DNA of 62,936 nt from an uncultured Lachnospiraceae bacterium (GTDB lineage Bacteria; Bacillota; Clostridia; Lachnospirales; Lachnospiraceae): NCBI GenBank assembly GCA_946549035.1, contig CAMNQH010000015.1:1-62936 (forward strand). The letters are read 5' to 3'. Within the stretch, counting starts at the first letter, position 1; every line of letters starts with the position of its first letter. The notes under the pieces were generated by a model. It saw nothing but the letters and a program-made list of their open reading frames with translations, had not been told where the DNA came from and made no database searches. A program made the translations under genes and the position numbers. Of this stretch, positions 34,778-45,269 are shown in pieces.

Positions 34778-37700
34778 TTATGATACTTCTAACAACTCCA
34801 GCAGCTCTTCCTTGTCCATACTGCCCAACTGCCCTGTCTGGCCGCCGATAATCTGATCCGCCAAATCTTTTTTCTTCTCCTGGAGCTTTTGAATCTTTTC
34901 TTCTATGGTATTTTTGGCAATCAGCCGATACACTGTTACTTTTTTCATCTGTCCGATCCGGTGCGCCCGGTCGGTGGCCTGATTCTGCACCGCCAGATTC
35001 CACCACGGGTCGTAGTGAATCACCATATCTGCCCCGGTGAGATTTAATCCCACTCCGCCGGCTTTTAGGGAAATTAAAAATACCGGCACGTCTCCCTGGT
35101 TAAATTCCTTTACCAGCTCCAAGCGCTTTTCTTTCGGAGTACTTCCGGTAATGGTAAAAAACGGAATCTTCATTTTCGTCAATCCTTCCTGTATAAGCTC
35201 CAGCATGGAAGTGAACTGAGAAAATATCAGCATCCTGTGACCGCCGTCTATAGCGCTTTCCACCAGTTCCAGACAGGCCTCCAGTTTGGCTGCCTCTCCA
35301 TTGTAATTTTCAAAGCATAAGGAAGGGTGACAGCAAATCTGACGAAGCCTGGTAAGCTCTGACAAAATCTGCATTTTATTCTTATTGAATTCTTCCTCAT
35401 CCTGCCTGGCAATGCTCTCCTTCAAATGCAGCACCTGTCCGTCATACAGCTTCTGCTGCGTAGTTCCAAACTGTACATACCGGCATTCCTCCAGCTTCTC
35501 CGGCAGATCCTTTAAAACATCTTCCTTCTTTCTCCGCAGAATAAAAGGCGACGTCATTTTCTGTAATCGCTGCATAGCTGCTTCGTCTTCATTTTTTACA
35601 ATAGGAGTCTCTATTTCACGTTTGAACACGTCGTAACCATACAAAAATCCCGGCATCAAATAATCAAAAATACTCCACAATTCACTTAACCGATTCTCAA
35701 TGGGCGTTCCGGTAAGGGCATATCGTATCTGGCTGTTTATTACCTTCACCGCTTTGGCAGCTGCCGTGGTATGGTTTTTAATATACTGAGCCTCGTCAAT
35801 GATTTCATACCAAAACGCTTTGTCTTCATAAAAGGCAATGTCCCTCTTGAGCAAGTCATAGGAAGTCACCAGCACATCCGATTCCTCATAAGCCTCAATC
35901 TTACTTTTGCGTTCCTCTAGGGTACCGGTTATCAAAGAAAAGGACAACTGGGGTGCAAATCGCGCGAACTCTTCCCCCCAGTTATAAACAAGAGAAGCCG
36001 GCGCCACAATCAGGGAAGTCCCCTTTTTGCCCTCCTGTTTAAAGGCCAGCAAAACGGCGATGGCCTGAAGGGTTTTCCCCAAACCCATATCGTCAGCCAA
36101 AATGCCGCCGAACTTCCAATTCTCCAGCGTACGCATCCATTTATATCCGTTTTTCTGATAGGAGCGCATAATGCCGGAAAGACTTTGGGGTTCCTCATAA
36201 TCCGCGTCCTTTATGGTCTTAAATCCCTTTACTACTTCCCGGAAATGGCTGTCCCGCCTGCTCAAGACACTGTCATGCTCCTCCAACATTTTATCCAGAT
36301 ACAGTGTCCGGTACATGGGAAGGTGAATTTTTCCCTTTATCAGCTCCTTGGGCTTTAAATGAGCGGCTTCCGCCAACTCAGAAAGCATTTCCAAAGAAGG
36401 ATCCTCTAACTTAACAAACGATCCGTCCTTTAAGCGAAAATATTTCTTCTTTTCCCGATAGCTGGATAAGATCTCTAAAAGCTCCTGGCCGGAACTGTCC
36501 TCTGTGGAAACCGTAAGCTCCAGCAAACCGGAGGACACGGAAACACCCACCGCCACTTTCACCGGTTTCACATCCCGATATTGGAGAAACCGCTTGGTAC
36601 ACCGCACTTCTCCTAATTCCATAAGCTTCTGGGCGCCGTTTTCCATCACCTGATAGACTAGGGCTTCCTCATCCCCGCAGTGAAGCTGGCTTCCTTCTTC
36701 ATCCACCCGTGGGAACCACTGCATCGCCTGAGACAAAACCTCTTCCTCTCCTGCCCAGTCCCGGAAGGGCTCCTGATTTGTCTCCTTAAGGAGCACATCC
36801 AGCCCATCGAATTCCCGTGCTCCGTATTGGGCGGATATGCCGCAGAATGCATTTCCCTCCCGCACATCCAGATAAAAAACATACTGAACCTGGGGAGGCA
36901 GATAAGAACGAATCAGCTCCGGATCCTCTTCCGTTACTTCCGCAATCTCGGAAAGTCCGGGAAGAACTTTATAATAAAACTCCGCCAGGTTATTCCTTCC
37001 AACCTGAAAGGAAAAGGTATCTTCCCCAGATACCGCCGCCAAAGGCTCCATTTGATCCAGAAATTCCCGTTCCACCTGATTCAAATATCCCCCTTCTATG
37101 TAATAAGCAGTATCCGTCCCTGCATACATATCTGGAAGATTTCCTGAGACATGGACGCCGTGAAAGTCTTTCTCATCCAGATATTCTCCCTGAATCTTCA
37201 TCCTTACCTTGGGATTACGCCTGGCGCAAGATAAGGTCTGTTTCTTTTTCTCCCAGGAATCCTTGTCGTCAAATTCTACTGCATCTTCCCCCATCTGCTG
37301 ATAAAATTCATCCAGCCGCCAGCCAAACAAGCTTAATTCGCTGCCCACATCCGATTTCCGGCCGGTATAATAATATCTGCTTCTCTCTTGGAGCCTCTGC
37401 TGAAATTCTTCCTCTTCCCGGACAATCCGGTTAATAAAGCGAATCCAATTCCTGCCTTTTTCCGTAAAATTCTCCGGGCTATGGTTAATTTGCGTATTAG
37501 AGCCATAAGTTCCCGTCGCTTCTTCTTTCACATTCCTGCAAAACTCTCCCAGCTTTTTTACAATAAAAAGCTTACTAGTTCCTATTTTAAAGGCTACGGA
37601 CAGCTTTCCGTCTTTTCTTGTAAGCCGGGGCACAAAGCGCAGGCTCCCCTCTTTGCCCATAACGTCCGCCGCCATCCGGTTTGCCCGTCTTTTCTGATAA

Positions 37701-38194
37701 CTGTGAATCAGCCTGATTCCTTTCAAATCCGTAGCATCCCCGATATTATGATTCTTTAAATGTTCCTGCAGCAAAAGCAGAAGCCCCGCTTTATACGGGC
37801 AGCTCGTCTTTCTTCCATGCCAGGAATAATAGTCCTTGCGGCAAACAGGGCAGCCGCACTCTGTTTCCTTTACCTCTGTCCGGGAAAAAATTAGCCCCAC
37901 CGTAAACCAACCTTTTTTGCCTTCTCCCATGCCCAAAATTTCCCCGAGATATTCTCCCCGGTAGGGTTCATAGCCTCCTTGAATTTGCTTCACTTGAAGA
38001 AAGCCCTGGCTTTTTAAACGCTCTCCTTCTTTATAAACGCTTCTGGAGATATCCATGGATTTTAGAATACTGGCGCTGTCAAAATAACGGTATTCCTCCA
38101 GCTTTTTTATATTTTCCCTCTCCTGCTCCTTGGGGGCGTCCTCCCTCCAGGCTTCCCCCAAAAGCTCATATTCCTGCTTTTGCTGTTCCTGCAT
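34778..38194 (-). CDS. SNF2-family helicase-like ATPase with SWIM-type zinc finger
   Basis: 1138 aa from MQEQQKQEYELLG (ATG 38194, AGGAG nine bases upstream). The N-terminal region has a zinc-finger-like CGCPVC...CPYK set near residue 110-140. The C-terminal half is the SNF2 motor: DDMGLGKTLQAI (motif I), DEAQYIKN (II), LTGTPIENRLSELW (III), LISLKAGGVGLNLTGAD (V) and ATDRAHRIGQ (VI). These proteins translocate on double-stranded DNA and remodel bound proteins; bacterial members are tied to transcription recycling (RapA) or DNA repair, but this SWIM type has no clear role. It has its own promoter and heads the TPR-galK-galT unit. Confidence 0.9.
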   Translation of the reverse strand: MQEQQKQEYELLGEAWREDAPKEQERENIKKLEEYRYFDSASILKSMDISRSVYKEGERLKSQGFLQVKQIQGGYEPYRGEYLGEILGMGEGKKGWFTVGLIFSRTEVKETECGCPVCRKDYYSWHGRKTSCPYKAGLLLLLQEHLKNHNIGDATDLKGIRLIHSYQKRRANRMAADVMGKEGSLRFVPRLTRKDGKLSVAFKIGTSKLFIVKKLGEFCRNVKEEATGTYGSNTQINHSPENFTEKGRNWIRFINRIVREEEEFQQRLQERSRYYYTGRKSDVGSELSLFGWRLDEFYQQMGEDAVEFDDKDSWEKKKQTLSCARRNPKVRMKIQGEYLDEKDFHGVHVSGNLPDMYAGTDTAYYIEGGYLNQVEREFLDQMEPLAAVSGEDTFSFQVGRNNLAEFYYKVLPGLSEIAEVTEEDPELIRSYLPPQVQYVFYLDVREGNAFCGISAQYGAREFDGLDVLLKETNQEPFRDWAGEEEVLSQAMQWFPRVDEEGSQLHCGDEEALVYQVMENGAQKLMELGEVRCTKRFLQYRDVKPVKVAVGVSVSSGLLELTVSTEDSSGQELLEILSSYREKKKYFRLKDGSFVKLEDPSLEMLSELAEAAHLKPKELIKGKIHLPMYRTLYLDKMLEEHDSVLSRRDSHFREVVKGFKTIKDADYEEPQSLSGIMRSYQKNGYKWMRTLENWKFGGILADDMGLGKTLQAIAVLLAFKQEGKKGTSLIVAPASLVYNWGEEFARFAPQLSFSLITGTLEERKSKIEAYEESDVLVTSYDLLKRDIAFYEDKAFWYEIIDEAQYIKNHTTAAAKAVKVINSQIRYALTGTPIENRLSELWSIFDYLMPGFLYGYDVFKREIETPIVKNEDEAAMQRLQKMTSPFILRRKKEDVLKDLPEKLEECRYVQFGTTQQKLYDGQVLHLKESIARQDEEEFNKNKMQILSELTRLRQICCHPSLCFENYNGEAAKLEACLELVESAIDGGHRMLIFSQFTSMLELIQEGLTKMKIPFFTITGSTPKEKRLELVKEFNQGDVPVFLISLKAGGVGLNLTGADMVIHYDPWWNLAVQNQATDRAHRIGQMKKVTVYRLIAKNTIEEKIQKLQEKKKDLADQIIGGQTGQLGSMDKEELLELLEVS

Positions 38195-38271
38195 GCTCTT
38201 ATTCTCCTGCTGATTTTGTGCTGTAAGATATGTCTTGCAACAGATTGGCGGCAATTATTTACTTCTTTTCG

Positions 38272-38300
38272 ATTTTATCACGTTTCTTTCGGAAATACAA
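38272..38300 (-). promoter_or_regulatory. Promoter of the helicase-TPR-galK-galT unit
   Basis: Minus strand TTGTAT (38295-38300), 17 bases, TAAAAT (38272-38277), about 80 bases before the helicase ATG. It lies in the 119-base gap after the glp genes; no other feature was seen there. Confidence 0.65.
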
Positions 38301-38313
38301 TCGGTTCCCGCAA

Positions 38314-38673
38314 CTACAAAACCGTCTTAGTGGCCACCACGTCTGCCCCTGTTCCTGCAACATTCTCCACAATTACATCTCCAATTTCCACCGGCGCTTT
38401 TGCCTCCGTCTCCTTCAATGCTTTCATGCACGCCTCAATCATATCTTTGGGAATATCTTTACTGGTCTTAACAGAAACCACCGGATACTGACCGCCCCTG
38501 AGCTTTACCGTGCTGGTAACAATCCTGGTAGGATCGGTTACCTCCTTTCTGGCATATGCGTCTCCTCTTTTACAAGTATTCCCGGTCACCGCCGTCACCT
38601 TGCCCTGTTCTAATTCCACGGACATCATACACCCCATAGGACACCCGATACAGATCAATTCTTTTCGTTCCAT
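38314..38673 (-). CDS. DUF1667 protein, small iron-sulfur-type partner of the glycerol-3-phosphate oxidases
   Basis: 119 aa. The N-terminus has ICIGCPMGC, then NTCKRGDAYA, so three or four cysteines could bind a cluster or metal. This domain family is regularly encoded after two FAD oxidoreductases and glpK in clostridia, as here (3 bases after the preceding gene). It is presumably the electron-transfer or assembly partner of an anaerobic glycerol-3-phosphate dehydrogenase. The biochemical role is not established as far as I know. Confidence 0.85.
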   Translation of the reverse strand: MERKELICIGCPMGCMMSVELEQGKVTAVTGNTCKRGDAYARKEVTDPTRIVTSTVKLRGGQYPVVSVKTSKDIPKDMIEACMKALKETEAKAPVEIGDVIVENVAGTGADVVATKTVL

Positions 38674-38676
38674 CTT

Positions 38677-39954
38677 CTATGCCTCCTCCAATGTTACAAT
38701 GATTTCTCCTCCATCAGGATACGGGGACAGCCAATTCATATCAAAGTTCAATTCTTCCATTTCTCCCGGAGCCATAATCTGACGTTTTTTGTGAATCAGT
38801 CGTTTTCCATTTAAATATACGGCAATAAAATGGTTTTTATAAACATCTCCTACCCGGAAGCGAATCGTCTGTTGCTGCCTTACTCCGTCGGAGCAAATAG
38901 AGGAAGGCACTGTATAACGCACTCCCCCCTGGGCCTTCACCTGAAAATCAGCGCCCTCTTTCTTGAAAGAACATCCGCAAAGCACATATTCTGCCGCACT
39001 TTCCCCCGCACCGGCCGCCTCTTGAGAGACAAAATCCACCAAGTCATGGACATGGAGCACATTTCCGCAGGCAAAAACGCCTGCAACGCTGGTCTGGAAA
39101 CGTCCGTTTACCACAGGACCAGACGTTACCGGATTCATGAAAACGCCTATGCCCCGAGACAACTCATTTTCCGGAACCAGTCCGCAGGATAGGAGCAGGG
39201 TATCGCAGGAATATGTCTCCTCCGTGCCGGGAATAGGGTTTCGGTCCTGATCCACCTTGGCCAGGGTCACTCCCCTCACTCGTTCTTTTCCCTGAATATC
39301 CACGACTGTATGGCTCAATTTCAGAGGGATCTTATAATCCTCCAGACACTGCACAATATTTCGCTTCAAACCGCCGGAATAGGGCATCAGCTCCGCCACA
39401 ACTTTTACCTTAGCCCCCTCCAGCGTCATACGCCGGGCCATAATCAACCCGATATCTCCAGAGCCTAAAATCACCACTTCCCGGCCCGGCATATACCCTT
39501 CTATATTGACCAGACGCTGGGCCGTCCCGGCAGAATAAATCCCCGCCGGACGATACCCGGGAATGTTTAAGGCTCCTCTTGGGCGTTCCCGGCATCCCAT
39601 AGCCAAAATCACAGCCTTTGCAGAAATATGAAACAGGCCCTCCCTGGAATTCATGGCAGTCACTATTTTATCCGGTGAAATATCCGTCACCATCGTATCT
39701 AAAAGAAATGCAATTCCTTCCCGTTTTACTTCAGCCGCAAACCGCGCCGCATATTCCGGCCCTGTAAGCTCTTCCTGAAAGGTATGAAGGCCAAATCCAT
39801 TATGGATACATTGATTTAAAATTCCTCCCAGCTCACGATCCCGTTCCAGAATGATAATACGAGAAACGCCCTTCCTTTTTGCAGAAAGAGCAGCGGCCAG
39901 CCCTGCCGGACCGCCGCCTATCACTACAATGTCATACGTCTCCATCTGTCTCAC
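38677..39954 (-). CDS. FAD/NAD(P)-dependent oxidoreductase of the anaerobic glycerol-3-phosphate set
   Basis: 425 aa pyridine-nucleotide-disulfide-type flavoprotein. The N-terminal FAD site is DIVVIGGGPAGLAAALSA; a second dinucleotide fold has VVILGSGDIGLIMARRM near residue 155. The conserved segment GGILNQCIHNGFGLHTFQEEL is typical of this clostridial family. Gene order glpK, GlpA-like, this protein, DUF1667 suggests it passes electrons from glycerol-3-phosphate oxidation to NAD or a carrier. It is similar in position to GlpB but not clearly homologous. Confidence 0.88.
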   Translation of the reverse strand: MRQMETYDIVVIGGGPAGLAAALSAKRKGVSRIIILERDRELGGILNQCIHNGFGLHTFQEELTGPEYAARFAAEVKREGIAFLLDTMVTDISPDKIVTAMNSREGLFHISAKAVILAMGCRERPRGALNIPGYRPAGIYSAGTAQRLVNIEGYMPGREVVILGSGDIGLIMARRMTLEGAKVKVVAELMPYSGGLKRNIVQCLEDYKIPLKLSHTVVDIQGKERVRGVTLAKVDQDRNPIPGTEETYSCDTLLLSCGLVPENELSRGIGVFMNPVTSGPVVNGRFQTSVAGVFACGNVLHVHDLVDFVSQEAAGAGESAAEYVLCGCSFKKEGADFQVKAQGGVRYTVPSSICSDGVRQQQTIRFRVGDVYKNHFIAVYLNGKRLIHKKRQIMAPGEMEELNFDMNWLSPYPDGGEIIVTLEEA

Positions 39955-39957
39955 CTC

Positions 39958-41412
39958 CTAGAGTCTGTCCTTGTTTCGTCCCGTAATCACCCCGGAATCT
40001 CCTCCGGACTTCGTTATTTCTTCCATAGGAACCTTACGTTCCCGGGAAAGAATCTCCATGACCCTGGGGGAGCAAAAGCCGGACTGGCACCGGCCCATTC
40101 CCGCCCGGGTTCTGCGCTTTACACCGTCTAAGGATTTTGCTCCCAGGGGACGGTTTATAGCATCTATGATCTCTCCCTCGGTAATCATTTCACAACGGCA
40201 GACAATGGTTCCGTAAGCAGGCCGCTCTTGTATCAGTCTGGAACGGTCCGTTTCCTTTAACATGGCAGGATTCAAGATCCCTTTCCGTTCCGGGACAAAA
40301 TCTTTCCGCTCTGTAAGATGAAGCTGCCCGGCAATCAGACGAGCCACCTTTTTTCCAATCGCCGGAGCGCTGGTAAGCCCCGGAGATTCTATACCGGCGC
40401 AGTCAATAAACCCTTTGGCGTCTAAAACTTCTCCAATTATGAATTCTCCCCCGTCTTCATGGGCCCGCAGCCCTGCAAAGGAGGTGATCACCTGATTCAT
40501 TGGCAGCCCCGGAATACTTTTCTTTGCCTTTTGGGTAAGTTCCTTTAACTCTTCCCTTGTAGTGTTGGTGCCCTCCTTCTCCTCCACGTCCAAAGCCGTT
40601 GGGCCCACCATCAAGTTCCCATGAACCGTAGGAGTCACCAATACTCCTTTTCCGTACGCGCCGGGAAGCTGAAACACCGTATGGCTTACCAGGCTGGGAC
40701 GGCTTTTATCCAGCAAGCAGTAAGAGCCCCGTCTGGGGGTAATGTGAATTTTAGTTTCGCTTACCATATTATGAAATACATCTGCATAAACCCCTGCCGC
40801 ATTCACCACATAATCCGCCTCAAACACGTCCTCCCCGGCCCGTATCCGGTAACGGCCCATGCCCGTTTCCCTTCCGGTATGTTCAATGTTTGTCACTGCT
40901 TTATCAAAGAAGAAGTCTGCTCCGTTCTGACAGGCATTTTCTGCCAAAGCAATGGTCATTCCAAAGGGGCATACAATACCTCCGTCAGGAGCATACAGCG
41001 CCGCCACCGCCTCGTCTGAAACCATAGGCTCCAGTTTCTGTAATTCTTCCTTCTCTATGATTCGAAGCTCTTTTACTCCATTGGTTTGTCCCCGTCTTAG
41101 AAGCTCTGTAAGCTTCGGCCTGTCTTCCTCCCGAAAGCACAGCACCAGGGAACCGTTTCTGTAAAAGGGGAAGTCCAGCTCCCTTGAAAGTTCCCCCAAA
41201 ATGCGGTTCCCTTCCACATTCAGTTCTGCTTTCAGAGTTCCACTTTCAGCGTCAAATCCTGCATGGACAATGCCGCTGTTCGCCTTAGAAGTCCCGCAGC
41301 AAACGTCTTCTTCTTTTTCCAGCACCCCAATTTTTAAGGAATAGCGGGACAGCTCCCGGGCTGCGGCACAGCCCACCACCCCTGCCCCGATAATCATAAC
41401 GTCGTATTTCAT
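39958..41412 (-). CDS. GlpA-like glycerol-3-phosphate dehydrogenase with BFD-type [2Fe-2S] domain
   Basis: 484 aa from MKYDVMIIGAGVVGC (ATG 41412, AAGGAG nine bases upstream; ATG at 41418 also possible). Residues about 1-365 are a DAO-type FAD oxidoreductase (GAGVVGCAAARELSRY; SGIVHAGFDAESGT). The C-terminal 100 residues are a BFD-like domain with the cysteine pattern CRC (about 404-406) and CQSGFC, expected to bind [2Fe-2S]. It would oxidise glycerol-3-phosphate to dihydroxyacetone phosphate. The gene lies 13 bases after glpK. Confidence 0.9.
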   Translation of the reverse strand: MKYDVMIIGAGVVGCAAARELSRYSLKIGVLEKEEDVCCGTSKANSGIVHAGFDAESGTLKAELNVEGNRILGELSRELDFPFYRNGSLVLCFREEDRPKLTELLRRGQTNGVKELRIIEKEELQKLEPMVSDEAVAALYAPDGGIVCPFGMTIALAENACQNGADFFFDKAVTNIEHTGRETGMGRYRIRAGEDVFEADYVVNAAGVYADVFHNMVSETKIHITPRRGSYCLLDKSRPSLVSHTVFQLPGAYGKGVLVTPTVHGNLMVGPTALDVEEKEGTNTTREELKELTQKAKKSIPGLPMNQVITSFAGLRAHEDGGEFIIGEVLDAKGFIDCAGIESPGLTSAPAIGKKVARLIAGQLHLTERKDFVPERKGILNPAMLKETDRSRLIQERPAYGTIVCRCEMITEGEIIDAINRPLGAKSLDGVKRRTRAGMGRCQSGFCSPRVMEILSRERKVPMEEITKSGGDSGVITGRNKDRL

Positions 41413-41425
41413 AGCCATCTTCTCC

Positions 41426-43092
<1,667 letters not shown>

Positions 43093-43356
43093 ATGCGTAT
43101 ATGGTTTAAAATTTTTAAAAATAACCGTCTGAAACGGGATACTGTCATCGAAAATACAGCTGACGACACCAGAACTCACAAAATATTTCAGGCGCTGGAC
43201 CAGGTCTGTTATGAATTTGACCTTGGAAAACCCATCTGGCTGGACGCCACCATCCATGAATTCAAACGTTTTAGCAAGGCACGGTTTTATCAGGATAACT
43301 TTATAGAAGAAATCCCCTTTGATTACCTGGAAATTCATGTCATTGAAGAGGATTAG
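43093..43356 (+). CDS. Small conserved-looking acidic/aromatic protein of unknown function
   Basis: 87 aa, the only plus-strand gene before 57 kb. AAAGGAC lies seven bases before the ATG. No signal peptide, membrane segment or cysteine. It begins with a basic MRIWFKIFKNNRLKR stretch, then an acidic patch (ENTADDTRTHK), and ends with aromatic residues (FYQDNFIEEIPFDYLEIH). I do not recognise a domain. Codon use looks normal and an antisense frame on the minus strand is less convincing, so I call this strand. Confidence 0.65.
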   Translation: MRIWFKIFKNNRLKRDTVIENTADDTRTHKIFQALDQVCYEFDLGKPIWLDATIHEFKRFSKARFYQDNFIEEIPFDYLEIHVIEED

Positions 43357-43392
43357 GCGCCAGAAGCGTTTGTGAGCAAAATATCCACGTCC

Positions 43393-44238
43393 CTACCTTC
43401 TCTGGCGGTTGACCTCATACGTAAGCAAGGCGGCCGCTATGGCTGCATTTAAGGATTCTACCTTTCCCTCCATGGGAATCCGAATGTAAGCGTCTGCCAT
43501 AGAAGCCAATTCCGGAGTCAGTCCGTTTCCCTCATTGCCGATTAAAAAAGCGCACCCTTTGGTATAATCCGGCTGGTCGTAGCACATCCGGCCTTCTAAA
43601 TGGGCGGCATATACCTTGATGTTCTTACATTTTATTTCTTGAACCACTTCCCTTAAGTCCTCTGTGATATAAAACGGTACACGAAATACAGAGCCCATGG
43701 TAGCTCGTATGACTTTGGGATGAAACAAGTCCACCGTTGTACGGTTCATGATAATTCCGCCGATTCCGGCTCCTTCTCCAGTACGAAAGATGGTTCCCAG
43801 ATTTCCGGGATCCTGGATACTTTCCAATATGAGAAGATGAGGAGCCTTAGGGGAAGCGGGAATTTGCTGCGCCGCGCCGTTTTTTAAAGGTTCTCTATTT
43901 TCACAGGAGAATGATATTTCATATAAATCCTCCAGGGGATAGGAGGGCATCTTTACAAGAGCTAAGACGCCCTGAGGAGTCTTGGTATCACTGACGGACT
44001 TTATCACACTGTCTGAGACCGTCTCATAGCCGCATCCATAGGATTCCAGATTTCTGCGTTCATAAGGGTTCTCCAAAAAGCTCTCTGAAACATATAATTT
44101 CACCAAATGCTCTTTGGGAACTTCAAAAACCATTTTGGGGCCTTCCACTACAAAAACCCGCTGTTCCCAGCGGGCCTTTGATTTTTTCTGTAATTGCAGG
44201 ATCTCTTTCATCTGCTGATTGCCGGTACTGGTAATCAT
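43393..44238 (-). CDS. TrmH/SpoU-family RNA 2'-O-methyltransferase
   Basis: 281 aa. The N-terminal part is a substrate-binding domain; the C-terminal part is a SPOUT knot methyltransferase with ILESIQDPGNLGTIFRTGEG (motif 1), LIGNEGNGLTPEL (motif 2) and IPMEGKVESLNAAIAAALL (motif 3). It likely methylates a ribose in 23S rRNA; the exact nucleotide cannot be told. It follows pfkA by 16 bases. No terminator was found in the 36 bases before the convergent small gene. Confidence 0.9.
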   Translation of the reverse strand: MITSTGNQQMKEILQLQKKSKARWEQRVFVVEGPKMVFEVPKEHLVKLYVSESFLENPYERRNLESYGCGYETVSDSVIKSVSDTKTPQGVLALVKMPSYPLEDLYEISFSCENREPLKNGAAQQIPASPKAPHLLILESIQDPGNLGTIFRTGEGAGIGGIIMNRTTVDLFHPKVIRATMGSVFRVPFYITEDLREVVQEIKCKNIKVYAAHLEGRMCYDQPDYTKGCAFLIGNEGNGLTPELASMADAYIRIPMEGKVESLNAAIAAALLTYEVNRQRR

Positions 44239-44254
44239 AAAAACTCCTCTCTCG

Positions 44255-45229
44255 CTAAACCGACAGGCTCCGGCAAATCTGATATTGATATTCAGAGACT
44301 CCCTTCTTCATAGACAATGCCTCGTCAATATCAAAATCCACATAACCGCCGTTTAAGTATCCCACTACCCGGTTGGTCTTGCCCTCGCAGAGAAGATCTA
44401 CCGCCAGAGCGCCCATGGTTGAGGCGTATACTCTGTCCTTGCAGGTGGGGCTTCCTCCCCGCTGCATATGGCCTAAAATCGTTGCCCTGGTTTCCATCCC
44501 GGTAGCAGCCTCAATTCGTTTTGCCATACTGGTAGAATGTCCGATGCCCTCGGCATTGATGATAATGTGGTGCTTTTTCCCACGCTTCCGGTTCTCAATA
44601 ATATGATTTACCAGCTTCTGCTCATCGTAATCATATTTTTCCGGCAGAAGAATATCCTCCGCTCCATTGGCAATCCCGCACCACAGAGCGATATAGCCGG
44701 CGTCGCGGCCCATAACCTCAATAATAGAGCACCGCTCATGGGAGGTTGAGGTATCCCGCACTTTATCGATGGCTTCCATCGCCGTATTCACAGCCGTATC
44801 AAATCCGATGGTATATTCTGTACATGCAATATCCAAATCAATGGTTCCCGGAAGGCCAATGGTATTGATGCCCTGCTCCGCCAGACGCTGAGCGCCTCGG
44901 AAGGAACCGTCTCCGCCGATAATCACCAGGCCCTCAATCCCATGATTCCTGCAGATCTCCGCCGCCTTCTTCTGCACCTCCGGTTCTTTGAATTCCAGGC
45001 AGCGGGCTGTCTGGAGAATAGTTCCGCCCCGCTGGATTATATCTGAAACGTGCCATGCTTCCATATCCTCAATCTCTCCCTGGAGCAGGCCCGCATACCC
45101 TCTCTTAATTCCTTTTACTTTCTTTCCCTTTGAAATTGCCTGACGCACCACTGCACGAATCGCTGCGTTCATGCCCGGAGCGTCTCCGCCGCTGGTTAAT
45201 ACGCCGATTGTATGAATCTCCTTCGCCAT
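44255..45229 (-). CDS. pfkA: 6-phosphofructokinase
   Basis: 324 aa, normal for ATP-dependent bacterial PfkA. It phosphorylates fructose-6-phosphate, the committed glycolytic step. Visible are GVLTSGGDAPGMNAAIRAV (ATP loop), GGDGSFRGAQRL and the substrate segment GTIDLDIACTEYTIGFDTA with the catalytic Asp; QRGGSPTCKDR follows. The position directly after dnaE is the usual Firmicutes order dnaE-pfkA. Confidence 0.96.
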   Translation of the reverse strand: MAKEIHTIGVLTSGGDAPGMNAAIRAVVRQAISKGKKVKGIKRGYAGLLQGEIEDMEAWHVSDIIQRGGTILQTARCLEFKEPEVQKKAAEICRNHGIEGLVIIGGDGSFRGAQRLAEQGINTIGLPGTIDLDIACTEYTIGFDTAVNTAMEAIDKVRDTSTSHERCSIIEVMGRDAGYIALWCGIANGAEDILLPEKYDYDEQKLVNHIIENRKRGKKHHIIINAEGIGHSTSMAKRIEAATGMETRATILGHMQRGGSPTCKDRVYASTMGALAVDLLCEGKTNRVVGYLNGGYVDFDIDEALSMKKGVSEYQYQICRSLSV

Positions 45230-45269
45230 CTTTCATACCTCCTGTTTTTCACGTTCATTCTTATCCATT

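Noticed and set aside
43358-43407. CGCCAGA/TCTGGCG repeat between the small gene and the methyltransferase
   Set aside because: The arms are 36 bases apart and one is inside the coding end of the methyltransferase; there is no T-run, so it is not a terminator.
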